A stretch of 41,408 bases of DNA, taken from Hymenobacter sp. GTDB taxonomy: Bacteria; Bacteroidota; Bacteroidia; Cytophagales; Hymenobacteraceae. Location: contig JANXOE010000187.1 in assembly GCA_025353745.1 (NCBI GenBank), positions 1-41,408 on the forward strand, read 5' to 3'. Under the pieces are notes generated by a model that was not told the DNA's origin, did not search any database, and saw nothing but the letters and a program-made list of their open reading frames with translations. Numbering within the stretch: the first letter of the stretch is position 1; every line of letters starts with the position of its first letter. Positions 15,317 to 24,143 of the stretch are shown one piece after another. The position numbers and the translations under genes are program-made.

Positions 15317-15339
15317 CGCCCGCCGGGCGGGCGGCTTTT
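15317..15339 (+). terminator. terminator after the gpmI-lipoprotein operon
   Basis: CGCCCGC and GCGGGCG form a seven-pair stem with a three-base loop, followed by GCTTTT, ten bases after the stop codon. Confidence 0.65.
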
Positions 15340-15375
15340 CGCTGCCCGCCCGGTAATCGCTGGCCGTGCCGGGGG

Positions 15376-16938
15376 CTACTTGTGCTCGTAGGCGCCCACC
15401 GTGGGGGCCTTGCGCGGTAGGTTGCGCAGGTCGCGGGCTGGCACTGAGCCAATTGCGGGGCCCAGCTTGAGGGCCGGCGACTCGGCTTGCAGACGGTAGT
15501 CGGCTTTGGTGAAGCTGGAGCCGATGCGCACGAACTTCGGATCGGCGAGCAGGTTGCCCAGGGCCGGATCGGCCAGGCCGGGCTTGCCGGGGGCCCCCAG
15601 CACGGGGCCGGCGTAGGCCTTGGTGCGCAGCACCGAGTTGCGCACGAGCAGGGTGTTGCGGTAGGCGTCGTTGTCGTCGAGGTACAGCTCGTCTTCGAGG
15701 GGGCCCCACACGACGCTGTTGCGGATGGCGACCTGGGGCGACGAGAGGGCAGTAACGCCGGCAACCGGCGACTTGTCGGTAAACGTCAGGGCGGCCGTTT
15801 TGCGCTGAAACGAGGGCGTGTAGTTGGCGATGGTGCAGAAGTTAAAATCAAACTCGCCGCCCCCGAAGCCCAGCACGGCGTATTCGCCGCAATTGGTGAT
15901 CAGGCAGTTGGTGGCCGCCACCCGGCCCGACAGGCTGATGATGCCGCCGCCCGTGCCGCCGATGGTCAGGCTCTGGGCCGAGGCGAACGACACGTTGGCC
16001 CCGGAGATGTTCTTAATCGTCGTGTTGTCGAGCTGCACCGCCGGGTGCGGCAGCGCGTTGGCGGGGTTGTACAGCGCCACGCCGAACGCGGCGTTTTTGA
16101 TTTCCGCGTAGCGAATGCGGTTGTCGTGGCTGGTGGCCGTGAGCACGATGCCGCCCCATTGCCCCGGAATATCGGCGTAGAACGGTTCGAGCCGGTCGCC
16201 GGCGAAGTGCACGAGGTTGGCGTTGGTATCCTTCACCGTATCCGCCGGCAGAAAAGCATTGGGCTCCGTTAAGTCGTTCACCAGCAGCTGGCCATCGACT
16301 TGCAGCTGGGCCCCGGCGTGCGAATAGACGCGCGCGCCCCGCGGAATGCGCAGCGTGGCCCCCGCCGCCACCACCACGCCCACGGCGTAGGTTTTGCCCC
16401 CGCTCACGTAGTCGCCGTTGACGATGACGTGGGGCTTGTCGGTCTTCCAGGTCGTGTTTTGGGCGATGACGTCGGCGCGGTGAAAATAGGCGTTCTGGCC
16501 GTAGGCCACCAGCTTCACGTTCTGGGCGTTGCCGTTGGTGAGGAAATTGATTTGGTCCGTCACCAAAAACTGCTTGGCGGCGGTGGCCGTGCCGTTGTCG
16601 CCCACCGTGGCCCGCACCAGCACGAGCAGGCTGTCGTTGCCCCGGACGGTGACGCCGCTGGCCGCGTTGCCCGCGTCGCCGCTGACAACCAGCGCGTACG
16701 GGCTGGCTCCTGCTTCGCCCAGGCTGACATCTGTTTTCAGGGCCCCGCGGTTGCGGTTGTACACCCACAGCCGCTTGGTCACGGTGCGCACCGTGGTGAA
16801 CACGGTATCGAACAGCACCGTGTCCTGCACAAAGCTCAGGCTGCCCGAAGTTTGCACCAAATCTTCCTTGGGCTCGCAGCCCGGCAGCAGCGCCGACAAA
16901 CACCCGAGCAGAACGAAAGCGAGAAAAAAGTGGCGCAT
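15376..16938 (-). CDS. surface lipoprotein with right-handed beta-helix
   Basis: A 520-residue protein from the ATG at 16936-16938, with a lipoprotein signal ending SALLPG-C; an ATG five codons upstream is also possible. Residues about 25-165 form an Ig-like region (QDTVLFDTVFTTVRTVTKRL, VLVRATVGDNGTA). From about 175 there are parallel beta-helix rungs (GGIVLTATSHDNRIRYAEI, NTTIKNISGANVSFAS, GGIISLSGRVAATNCLI, QVAIRNSVVWGPL). The end DLRNLPRKAPTVGAYEHK is the 'choice-of-anchor Q' type terminus. Such proteins bind or process polysaccharide, but no catalytic residues can be assigned here. It is transcribed towards the lipoprotein gene at 14729 and separated from it by a short gap. Confidence 0.8.
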   Translation of the reverse strand: MRHFFLAFVLLGCLSALLPGCEPKEDLVQTSGSLSFVQDTVLFDTVFTTVRTVTKRLWVYNRNRGALKTDVSLGEAGASPYALVVSGDAGNAASGVTVRGNDSLLVLVRATVGDNGTATAAKQFLVTDQINFLTNGNAQNVKLVAYGQNAYFHRADVIAQNTTWKTDKPHVIVNGDYVSGGKTYAVGVVVAAGATLRIPRGARVYSHAGAQLQVDGQLLVNDLTEPNAFLPADTVKDTNANLVHFAGDRLEPFYADIPGQWGGIVLTATSHDNRIRYAEIKNAAFGVALYNPANALPHPAVQLDNTTIKNISGANVSFASAQSLTIGGTGGGIISLSGRVAATNCLITNCGEYAVLGFGGGEFDFNFCTIANYTPSFQRKTAALTFTDKSPVAGVTALSSPQVAIRNSVVWGPLEDELYLDDNDAYRNTLLVRNSVLRTKAYAGPVLGAPGKPGLADPALGNLLADPKFVRIGSSFTKADYRLQAESPALKLGPAIGSVPARDLRNLPRKAPTVGAYEHK

Positions 16939-16991
16939 AGGTAGTTTGAGCATTTTTCTGGGCGGCGTGCTGCCCAAGGCACCATCTTTCC

Positions 16992-18062
16992 CTACGACAC
17001 GCCCACTTTCAGGCGTTCGGCGCTTTCGGCGATGCGCAGGTTTTCCACGAAATCGTCCACGTTGCCGTCCATCACGCTGGTCAGGTTGTGCACAGTGTAG
17101 CCGATGCGGTGGTCGGTGACGCGGCCCTGCGGGTAGTTGTAGGTGCGCACCTTGTCGCTGCGGTCGCCGCTGCCGATCATGCTTTTGCGGATGGCCCCTT
17201 CGGCTTCGTTTTTCTTGGCCAGCTCAATCTCAAAAATGCGCGAGCGCAGCACTTGCAGGGCCTTGTCGAAGTTCTTGAGCTGCGACTTCTGGTCCTGGCA
17301 CTGGGCCACGAGGCCGGTGGGGAGGTGGGTGAGGCGCACGGCCGAATAGGTCGTGTTCACCGACTGCCCGCCGGGGCCGCTCGACATGAACAAGTCCTTG
17401 CGGATGTCGTTCATGTCCAGCTCGATGTCGAACTCTTCGGCTTCGGGCATCACCACCACCGAGGCCACGCTGGTGTGGATGCGGCCCTGGGTTTCGGTGG
17501 CCGGCACGCGCTGCACGCGGTGCACGCCGCTCTCAAACTTGAGCTTGCCGTACACGTCCTCGCCCTTCACGGCCAAAATAATTTCTTTGTAGCCGCCGGC
17601 CGTGCCCTCCATGGCGTCGACCAGCTCCATTTTCCAGCCCTGCTTTTCGGCGAAGCGCAGGTACATGCGCTGCAAGTCGCCGGCAAAAAGGGCCGCTTCG
17701 TCGCCCCCGGCCCCGGCCCGGATTTCCATGATGACGTCCTTCGAGTCGTTGGGGTCTTTGGGCAGCAGCAGGTCTTTGATGGCCCCTTCCAGGCGCTCCT
17801 GCTCGGGCTGCAGCTGGTCGAGCTCGGCCTTGGCCATTTCGCGGAAGTCCTCGTCTTTCTCAGTGGAAATAACCTGGCGGGCATTCTCGATGTTGCTGAG
17901 CACCTGCTGGTAGTTGCGGTATTCGGCCACAATTTTGCCCAAGTCTTTGTACTCTTTGTTCAACGACTTGTAGCGCTTCAGGTCCGACATCACGTCGGGC
18001 TGCATCAGCTCTTCGTTCACGTTGTCGTACCGCAGGCGGATGGCTTCTAATTTGTCCAGCAT
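16992..18062 (-). CDS. prfA: peptide chain release factor 1
   Basis: Recognises UAA and UAG and triggers peptide release. The 356-residue product starts at the ATG at 18060-18062 ([15 protein letters not shown]). The release-factor-1 anticodon motif PAT is in [18 protein letters not shown], and the catalytic GGQ is in [17 protein letters not shown]. Other RF1 motifs are [15 protein letters not shown] and the C-terminal [15 protein letters not shown]. Presence of PAT rather than SPF separates it from RF2, so it is not prfB. The -7 box at 18095-18102 gives a leader of about 30 bases. No prmC is adjacent. Confidence 0.96.
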   Translation of the reverse strand: MLDKLEAIRLRYDNVNEELMQPDVMSDLKRYKSLNKEYKDLGKIVAEYRNYQQVLSNIENARQVISTEKDEDFREMAKAELDQLQPEQERLEGAIKDLLLPKDPNDSKDVIMEIRAGAGGDEAALFAGDLQRMYLRFAEKQGWKMELVDAMEGTAGGYKEIILAVKGEDVYGKLKFESGVHRVQRVPATETQGRIHTSVASVVVMPEAEEFDIELDMNDIRKDLFMSSGPGGQSVNTTYSAVRLTHLPTGLVAQCQDQKSQLKNFDKALQVLRSRIFEIELAKKNEAEGAIRKSMIGSGDRSDKVRTYNYPQGRVTDHRIGYTVHNLTSVMDGNVDDFVENLRIAESAERLKVGVS

Positions 18063-18094
18063 TTTGGTGGTCGAAAAAAATAGTCTGTAGTTTG

Positions 18095-18102
18095 CAAAGA
18101 TA
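18095..18102 (-). promoter_or_regulatory. -7 promoter box of prfA
   Basis: TATCTTTG on the minus strand, 32 bases before the prfA ATG. It is an exact match to TAnnTTTG in the 191-base gap between the diverging prfA and thrA. The rest of the gap is GC-rich and holds nothing else I can name. Confidence 0.6.
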
Positions 18103-18253
18103 CTGGATTCAAACACCGCCGTTTGGGTCGGGCGTTCCTTTTTCCGCAGCGCGGCAAGAGGCGGCGCCCGGCGGGCGCTGTCGGGGCCCGGCGTCGGTCG
18201 CCCTGCCCCTTGCCGGTCCATCCACCCGGCCCCACCCCCAGCCGCTTTTTTAA

Positions 18254-20695
18254 ATGCAAGTGCTCAAATTCGGAGGCACGTCCGTGGCCTCCGCGGAAAA
18301 CATCGAGAAGTCGTGCGCCATCGCGCTCCAGGCGTTGGCCAGGGGCCCCGTGGTGATGGTGGTGTCGGCCCTGGGCGGCACCACCGACGCCCTCATCGGG
18401 GCGAGCCGCGCGGCGGCGGCCGGCGACTACCGCTACCGCGAGGCCCTGGCCCAGCTGCAACAGCGCCACCTGGCCGCAGCCGAGGCCCTGCTGCCGCCGG
18501 CCGGCCAGCCCGACATGGCTGCGCTGCTCACCCGCAGCTTTTCGGAGGTGGTGCAGCTCTGCGACGGCGTGTTTGCCCTGGGCGAGTTGTCGAACCGCAC
18601 CCTCGACCGGCTCATGAGCTTCGGCGAGCTGCTCGCCTCGCACCTGGTGCGGGAGGCCATCGGGGGCCGTACCGCGGCCCTGTGGGCCGACGCCCGGCAG
18701 CTCATCCGCACCAACTCGCGCTTCGGGGCCGCCGAAGTGGACGCGGCCGCCACCCGGCAGCTGGTGCAGGCGTTCCGAGAGCAGCACGCCAACCAGCTGT
18801 GGGTGGTGCCCGGCTTCATCGGGGCCGACGCCCACGGGGCCGTCACCACCCTGGGCCGGGGCGGCTCCGACTACACCGCCGCCCTGCTGGCCGCCGCCCT
18901 CGACGCCGAGGTGCTCGAAATCTGGACCGACGTGAGCGGCATGATGACCGCCGACCCGCGCCTCGTGCCCCGGGCCCGGCCCATTCCCGGCATCTCCTAC
19001 CTGGAGGCCATGGAGCTATCGCACTTCGGGGCCAAGGTGCTGTACTCGCCCACCATTCAGCCGGTGATGGAGCGCGGCATTCCGCTCTGGATCAAGAACA
19101 CCTTCGCCCCGGCCGACTACGGCACCCTGGTGGAAGTGGCCCCGCCGCACAGCCCCGACGTGGTGCGGGGCCTGTCGAGCATCGGCAGCCTGGCGCTGCT
19201 GAACCTGGAAGGCAGCGGCATGGTGGGCATCCCGGGCTTCTCGAAGCGCCTGTTTGCGTCCTTGGCCCGCGAGCGCATCAACGTGGTGCTCATCACCCAA
19301 AGCTCGTCGGAGTACTCGATTTGCGTGGGCGTGGCCGCCGCCGACGTGCCCGCCGCCCAGGCCGCCGTCGACGCCGAGTTCAGGGCCGAAATCAACGGCG
19401 GGCGCATCGCGCCGCTGCGGCCCGAAACCGGGCTGGCCATCGTGGCGCTGGTGGGCGAAAACATGAAGAGCCACCCCGGCGTCAGCGGGCGCATGTTCGG
19501 GGCCCTCGGCCAGAACGGGGTGAACATCCGGGCCATTGCGCAGGGCGCCTCGGAGCGCAACATCTCCACCGTGATCCGGGCCGAAGACGTGCCAAAGGCC
19601 ATCAACGTGCTCCACGAGGCCTTTTTTGAGCCCGCCTACAAGCAGGTGAACCTGTACGTGCTGGGGCCCGGCAACGTGGGCAGCAAGCTGCTCGGGCAGC
19701 TGGCGCGCCAGCAGGCGTACCTGCAAAACCACCTCGGCCTGCAGGTGCGCGTGGTGGCCGTGGCCAACCGCCGCCACTGCGCGGTGCACGAAGACGGCCT
19801 GGACCTGGCCAACTGGCCCGCCGCGCTGGCCGCCGCGGGGCCCTGCACCCTGGCCGAGTTCGCGCAGCTCATCCTGCGCCGCAACCTGCGCAACTCCATT
19901 CTGGTGGACGTGACGGCCGACCCCGAAGCGGCCGACCACTACGCCGCGCTGCTGGAAAAAAGCGTGGCCGTGGTGGCCTGCAACAAGGTGGCCGCCTCGT
20001 CGGGCTTCGCCAACTACGCGCGCCTGAAGGGGCTGGCCCAGGATTTCAACACCCGCTTCCTGTTCGAAACCAACGTGGGCGCGGGCCTGCCCATCATCGG
20101 CACCCTCAACGACCTCACGCGCAGCGGCGACGTGGTGCGCCGCATGGAAGCCGTGCTCTCGGGCACGCTCAACTTCGTGTTCAACCACTACGACGGCCGC
20201 CGGCCCTTCGCCGACGTGGTGCGCCAGGCCCAGGACGAGGGCTACACCGAGCCCGACCCGCGCCTCGACCTGAGCGGCACCGACGTGGCCCGCAAAATCC
20301 TCATCCTGGCCCGCGAAGCCGGCCACCCGCTCGAAATGAGCGACGTGCGGATCGACTCGTTCCTGCCCGCTTCCTGCCTCGACGGCGACGTGGACGCCTT
20401 TTACGCGCAGCTGGCCGTGCACGAAGCCCACTTCCGGGCCCTCTACGACACGGCCACCGCCGACGGCAAGCGCCTCAAGTTCGTGGCCCGCTACGCCGAC
20501 GGCACGGCCGCCGTGGGCCTGCAAGCCGTGGCCCCCGGCCACGACGTGTACGAGCTGCGCGGCAAAGACAACGTGGTGCTCTTCTACACCGACCGCTACG
20601 CCGAGCAGCCGCTGGTGGTGAAGGGCGCCGGGGCCGGGGCCGAGGTCACGGCCGCCGGCGTTTTTGCCGACATCATCCGCGCCGCCCGCCTGTAG
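18254..20695 (+). CDS. thrA: bifunctional aspartate kinase / homoserine dehydrogenase I
   Basis: Catalyses the first and third steps from aspartate to threonine and methionine. At 813 residues it has the E. coli ThrA layout. The kinase domain (1 to about 290) starts with KFGGTS at 5-10 and includes RGGSDYTAALLA and EIWTDVSGMMTADPR. ACT regulatory repeats (about 310-460) contain VLITQSSSEYSICVGV and HPGVSGRMFGALGQNGVNIRAIAQGASERNIS. The dehydrogenase domain starts with the Rossmann motif LGPGNVGSKLLGQL and contains ETNVGAGLPIIGTLNDL, FNHYDGRRPFADVV, YTEPDPRLDLSGTDVARKI. Feedback control by threonine is expected from the ACT domains. No leader peptide gene with Thr codons was seen. It is followed by thrB after an unusual 546-base gap. 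Confidence 0.97.
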   Translation: MQVLKFGGTSVASAENIEKSCAIALQALARGPVVMVVSALGGTTDALIGASRAAAAGDYRYREALAQLQQRHLAAAEALLPPAGQPDMAALLTRSFSEVVQLCDGVFALGELSNRTLDRLMSFGELLASHLVREAIGGRTAALWADARQLIRTNSRFGAAEVDAAATRQLVQAFREQHANQLWVVPGFIGADAHGAVTTLGRGGSDYTAALLAAALDAEVLEIWTDVSGMMTADPRLVPRARPIPGISYLEAMELSHFGAKVLYSPTIQPVMERGIPLWIKNTFAPADYGTLVEVAPPHSPDVVRGLSSIGSLALLNLEGSGMVGIPGFSKRLFASLARERINVVLITQSSSEYSICVGVAAADVPAAQAAVDAEFRAEINGGRIAPLRPETGLAIVALVGENMKSHPGVSGRMFGALGQNGVNIRAIAQGASERNISTVIRAEDVPKAINVLHEAFFEPAYKQVNLYVLGPGNVGSKLLGQLARQQAYLQNHLGLQVRVVAVANRRHCAVHEDGLDLANWPAALAAAGPCTLAEFAQLILRRNLRNSILVDVTADPEAADHYAALLEKSVAVVACNKVAASSGFANYARLKGLAQDFNTRFLFETNVGAGLPIIGTLNDLTRSGDVVRRMEAVLSGTLNFVFNHYDGRRPFADVVRQAQDEGYTEPDPRLDLSGTDVARKILILAREAGHPLEMSDVRIDSFLPASCLDGDVDAFYAQLAVHEAHFRALYDTATADGKRLKFVARYADGTAAVGLQAVAPGHDVYELRGKDNVVLFYTDRYAEQPLVVKGAGAGAEVTAAGVFADIIRAARL

Positions 20696-20751
20696 CCGTT
20701 CGTGCAAAAGCAGAAGAAGCCATTCACATCAATTTTTAGCCCCCGAACGGT

Positions 20752-20949
20752 TGTAATTGCGTTGGTCGAACGGTGGTAGAGACGCGACCCTTCGCGTCTC
20801 AATCGCTGCCCGGATGTAATTGCGTTGGTCGAACGGGTGTAGCGACGCGACCCTTCGCGTCTCAATCGCTGCCCGGCTTTGACTACCCGCAACGATTGCA
20901 ACGATTGAGACGCGAAGGGTCGCGTCTCTACCACCGTTCGACCAACGCA
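20752..20949. repeat. 62-bp hairpin element: two direct copies and one inverted copy
   Basis: Copy 1 (20752-20813) and copy 2 (20815-20876) are near-identical direct repeats. The interval 20903-20949 is an exact 47-base reverse complement of 20758-20804 in copy 1. Each copy contains the internal hairpin GAGACGCGA-CCCT-TCGCGTCTC (nine pairs) or a one-mismatch variant in copy 2. Copies 1 and 3 could pair into one long stem enclosing copy 2. This GAGACGCG...CGCGTCTC form is like REP elements seen in other bacteria; the exact family cannot be checked here. Confidence 0.85.
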
Positions 20950-20952
20950 AGC

Positions 20953-21198
20953 GGCTCCAAACGCCGGGAACGGCAGGTTTCGCTTGAAAGCTGGCCGTCC
21001 AAACGTTGGGACGGCGGGTTTCGCCCGAAAGATGACCGTCCAAGCATTTGGGACGTCATCTTTCGGGCGAAAGCTCGCCGTCCCAACGCTTGGCCGAGAG
21101 GTTTCGGACGAAAGATGGTCATCCCAGCGTTTGGATGGTCATTTTTCGGGCGAAAGATGGTCATCCCAACGTTTGGACGGCCGGCTTTCGGGCCGGCC
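20953..21198. repeat. six tandem 42-bp units, each with two palindromes
   Basis: Units start at about 20953, 20995, 21036, 21078, 21120 and 21162 (lengths 42, 41, 42, 42, 42 and a final partial 37). The consensus alternates palindrome P1, near CCGTCCCAACGTTTGGACGG, with palindrome P2, near CTTTCGGGCGAAAG, plus short AGATGG-like joints. Units differ by many substitutions but keep self-complementarity in several cases (for example CCGTCC...GGACGG and TTTCGGGCGAAA). There are no variable spacers as in CRISPR. The array fills the rest of the thrA-thrB gap and ends 44 bases before the thrB ATG. Confidence 0.85.
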
Positions 21199-21241
21199 GC
21201 CCCCCGCCTTTTCCTTTTTCACCTTCACCCCATCAGCCCAC

Positions 21242-22171
21242 ATGCCCGACTCCGTCCTCGTCCACGCGCCCGCCACCGTGGCCAATTTAGGTTGTGGATT
21301 TGACGTGCTGGGGCTGGCCCTGGCGGCCCCCTACGACACGCTGCGCCTGCGCCGCACCGACGCGCCGGGCCTCACCATCGCCCACCTCGACGACTACGGC
21401 CTGCCCACCGACCCCGCCCACAACGTGGCCGGGGCCGCCCTGCGGGCGCTGCTGGCCCGGGTGCCCGAGCCGGTGGGCTTCGCCGTGGAAATCAGGAAGG
21501 GCATCCGGCCGGGCAGCGGCGTGGGCAGCAGCGCGGCCAGCGCCGCCGGGGCCGTGGTGGGGGCCAATGCGCTGCTCGGCAACCGGTTCAGCCGGCTGGA
21601 GCTGGCCGACTTTGCGATGGCGGGCGAAGCCGTGGCCTCCGGCGCGCGCCACGCCGACAACATCGCGCCGGCCATTTTCGGGGGCCTCACGCTGGTGCGG
21701 GCCCTGGAGCCGGCGCTCGACATCGTGGCCCTGCCCGCCCCGCCGCTGTGGGTGGCCGTGGTGCACCCCCAGATCGAAATCAACACCCGCGACGCGCGCC
21801 AGGTGCTGCCCGCCGCCGTGCCGCTGGGCCTGGCCGTGCGCCAGTGGGCCAACGTGGCGGGCCTGGTGGCCGGCTTCCTCACCGCCGACTTTGCCCTCGT
21901 CGGCCGGGCCCTGGAAGACCACGTCGTGGAGCCGGCGCGCGCGCCGCTCATCCCCGGGCTGGCCGAAGCCCGGCGCCGGGCCCTGGCCGCCGGGGCCCTG
22001 GGCGGCGGCATCTCGGGCTCGGGGCCCTCGATTTTCATGCTGAACCGCGACGGCGAAACGGCCCACGCCGTGGCCGCCGCGCTGGGCAGCGTGTTTGCCG
22101 AGCTGGGCATTGCCTACCAGCTGCACGTGGGCCGCATCGCCGGCGAAGGGGCCCGCGTGGTGGCCGAATAG
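21242..22171 (+). CDS. thrB: homoserine kinase
   Basis: Phosphorylates homoserine for threonine synthesis. The 309-residue GHMP kinase starts at the ATG at 21242 with VLVHAPATVANLGCGFDVLG, the typical ThrB start. The ATP-binding GHMP loop is RPGSGVGSSAASAAGAVVGA (about residues 88-107). HADNIAPAIFGGLTLV and the C-terminal GGGISGSGPSIFML are also standard. The frame stays open upstream through the repeat array, but that extension is not part of ThrB. It lies between thrA and thrC in the same direction; the long repeat-filled gap upstream suggests that it may need its own promoter or that the gap tunes read-through. Confidence 0.96.
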   Translation: MPDSVLVHAPATVANLGCGFDVLGLALAAPYDTLRLRRTDAPGLTIAHLDDYGLPTDPAHNVAGAALRALLARVPEPVGFAVEIRKGIRPGSGVGSSAASAAGAVVGANALLGNRFSRLELADFAMAGEAVASGARHADNIAPAIFGGLTLVRALEPALDIVALPAPPLWVAVVHPQIEINTRDARQVLPAAVPLGLAVRQWANVAGLVAGFLTADFALVGRALEDHVVEPARAPLIPGLAEARRRALAAGALGGGISGSGPSIFMLNRDGETAHAVAAALGSVFAELGIAYQLHVGRIAGEGARVVAE

Positions 22172-22316
22172 CCGCCGCGCGGCGGTTCGCCGGCCGCCGA
22201 TTGCCCGTTGGTTGACCGGCCGCGACTGTGGGGGGTTTGCCCCTATATTCGCTGGCTGCTCAACCTGTTAAAAACCGCCACTTAAGGATTTTTATTGCGC
22301 TAAACTTTACTCGTTG

Positions 22317-23612
22317 ATGCAGTACTACAGCCTTCGCCGCCAGGCCCCCGCGGTTGATTTTCGCACGGCTGCCCTCACCGGGCAGGCCCCCGACGGCGGC
22401 CTGTACTTCCCGGATAATATTCCGCGCTTCGGGCCCGATTTCCTGCGCGATTTGCCCGGGCTGGACCGCGCCGACCTGGCCCTGGCGGTGATGCGGCCCT
22501 ACGTGGGCGGCACCATCCCCGACGGGGCCCTGCGCGCGATTTGCGCCGCGGCCGTGGATTTCCCGTTTCCGCTGGTGCCGGTGAGCGCCGGCATCGCGGC
22601 CCTGGAGCTGTTCCACGGCCCCACGCTGGCGTTTAAGGACGTGGGGGCCCGCTTCATGAGCCGCTGCCTGGGCTACTTCGCCGCGCGCGGCGACGCGCCC
22701 CCCGTGACGGTGCTGGTGGCCACCTCCGGCGACACGGGCGGGGCCGTGGCCAGCGGCTTTTTGGGCGTGCCGGGCGTGGAGGTCGTCATCCTCTACCCCC
22801 GGGGCAAGGTGAGCCCGGTGCAGGAATTGCAGCTCACCACGCTGGGGCAGAACATCACGGCCCTGGAAGTCAGCGGCACCTTCGACGACTGCCAGGCCCT
22901 GGTGAAGCAGGCGTTCCGCGACCCCGCGCTGGCGGCGCGCCGCTTCCTCACCTCGGCCAACTCCATCAACGTGGCGCGCTGGCTGCCCCAGCAGCTGTAC
23001 TACTGCTTCGCGGCCCAGCAGTGGCCGGCCGCCGCCCCGCCGGTGGTGAGCGTGCCGAGCGGCAACTTCGGCAACCTGGGGGCCGGGCTGCTGGCGCGGG
23101 CGTCGGGCCTGCCGCTGGGGCCCTTCATCGCCGCCTGCAACGCCAACGACCCCGTGGCGCGCTACCTGCAATCGGGCGCGTACGCGCCCCGGCCGGCCGT
23201 GGCCACCCACTCCAACGCCATGGACGTGGGCGACCCCAGCAACTTCGTGCGCATCCTGGAGCTGTTCGGCCACGACTTCGACGCCCTGCAAGCCGCCTTG
23301 AGCGCCGCCACCGTGAGCGACCCCGATACGGTGGCCACCGTTTTGCAGGTGTGGATGGAGAACGGCTACCTGCTCGACCCGCACGCCGCCGTGGCCTACG
23401 CCGCCCTGCTCCGCTACCAGGCCGGCCACCCCGACGCCGCCGGCTTTCTGCTGGCCACGGCCCACCCCGTCAAGTTCCCCGACGTGCTGGAGCCGCTCAT
23501 CGGCCAGCCCATCGAGCGGCCCGAAGCCGTGCAGCGCTTGCAGGGCCGGGCCAAGCAAAGCATTCCGCTGCCGGCAGAGTTTGCGGCGTTAAAGGAGTTC
23601 TTGCTGCGGTAG
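22317..23612 (+). CDS. thrC: threonine synthase
   Basis: Converts O-phosphohomoserine to threonine with PLP. The 431-residue product starts at the ATG at 22317 (MQYYSLRRQ); a TTG just before it is less likely. The PLP lysine is in ELFHGPTLAFKDVGARFM. The phosphate-binding motif is VATSGDTGGAVASGFLG, and SVPSGNFGNLGAGLLA and THSNAMDVGDPSNF are typical of the E. coli-type enzyme. It completes the thrABC set. The 145-base gap after thrB has no repeat or terminator; TATATTCG at 22244-22251 is a weak -7 candidate. A REP-type hairpin follows the gene. Confidence 0.96.
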   Translation: MQYYSLRRQAPAVDFRTAALTGQAPDGGLYFPDNIPRFGPDFLRDLPGLDRADLALAVMRPYVGGTIPDGALRAICAAAVDFPFPLVPVSAGIAALELFHGPTLAFKDVGARFMSRCLGYFAARGDAPPVTVLVATSGDTGGAVASGFLGVPGVEVVILYPRGKVSPVQELQLTTLGQNITALEVSGTFDDCQALVKQAFRDPALAARRFLTSANSINVARWLPQQLYYCFAAQQWPAAAPPVVSVPSGNFGNLGAGLLARASGLPLGPFIAACNANDPVARYLQSGAYAPRPAVATHSNAMDVGDPSNFVRILELFGHDFDALQAALSAATVSDPDTVATVLQVWMENGYLLDPHAAVAYAALLRYQAGHPDAAGFLLATAHPVKFPDVLEPLIGQPIERPEAVQRLQGRAKQSIPLPAEFAALKEFLLR

Positions 23613-23629
23613 GCCCAAAAACGGGCTAA

Positions 23630-23701
23630 TTGTCATTCCGAGCGCAGCGAGGAATCTGGATTAAATCAAACCCAGATTCCTCGCTGCGCTCGGAATGACA
23701 A
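23630..23701. repeat. 30-bp perfect inverted repeat, REP-type element
   Basis: The left arm (23630-23659) begins TTGTCATTCCGAGCGCAGCG and the right arm (23672-23701) is its exact complement, around a 12-base AT-rich loop. This GTCATTCCGAG...GAATCT motif is widespread between genes in Bacteroidota. It lies between the converging thrC and monooxygenase genes, where it could stop transcription or protect 3' ends. Confidence 0.9.
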
Positions 23702-23740
23702 CCGGCGGTCAAAAACCAACCTTGCGGCCGGTTTGCCGGT

Positions 23741-24034
23741 TTATTTCGCCGCCAGAATGTCCACCATCTCGATGGCCGGCGGCGCCGAAAACAATTCCTC
23801 CGCGTGGGCCATGAGGGCGGCGGCCACTTTGCCGCCGAGGTGGGCCTGGCGGCCGGCATCGTCGGGAAAAGTGTCGAAAATCCCGAACGTGGAGGGCCCC
23901 AGCTGGACGCCGTACCAGGTGGCGGTGGCGGGTTCTTCGAGCACGAGGGCCAGCCCGCCGCGCAGGAAATCGGCCACGGCCTGCTCTTTTCCGGGCTTGG
24001 CTTCCAGCCGTACCAGCAATCCTACTTTTACCAT
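23741..24034 (-). CDS. ABM-domain putative quinol monooxygenase
   Basis: A 97-residue protein of the antibiotic biosynthesis monooxygenase (ABM, dimeric alpha-beta barrel) family: VKVGLLVRLEAKPGKEQAVA, FLRGGLALVLEEPATATWYG, FGIFDTFPDDAGRQAHLGG and AEELFSAPPAIEMVDILA. These small cofactor-free enzymes oxidise quinols or detoxify aldehydes; YgiN of E. coli is the model. The ATG is at 24032-24034. It lies downstream of katA on the same strand, but a strong terminator separates the two. Context with catalase, OxyR and azoreductase fits quinone or redox stress. Confidence 0.82.
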   Translation of the reverse strand: MVKVGLLVRLEAKPGKEQAVADFLRGGLALVLEEPATATWYGVQLGPSTFGIFDTFPDDAGRQAHLGGKVAAALMAHAEELFSAPPAIEMVDILAAK

Positions 24035-24143
24035 GGGGCGGGGGTTTTGAAGGGATTATTTCGTGACAACGCAGCTACGTAAGCCCGGCCCGGTCCGGAT
24101 TGTTGTTGCGGGTGGCGGCGGGCCGCAAGCGCCCTGGGCCGGC

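Noticed and set aside
20729-21164. Minus-strand ORFs over the repeats
   Set aside because: They are open only because the repeat period is close to a multiple of three, and they have no homology, promoter or start context.
20953-21198. CRISPR array
   Set aside because: There are no unique spacers between repeats, the whole unit is repeated, and there are no cas genes.
20984-21241. In-frame N-terminal extension of ThrB of 86 residues through the repeat array
   Set aside because: ThrB proteins begin with the motif found right after the ATG at 21242. The extension is a translation of 42-base repeats (14 codons each), which are also open on the other strand.
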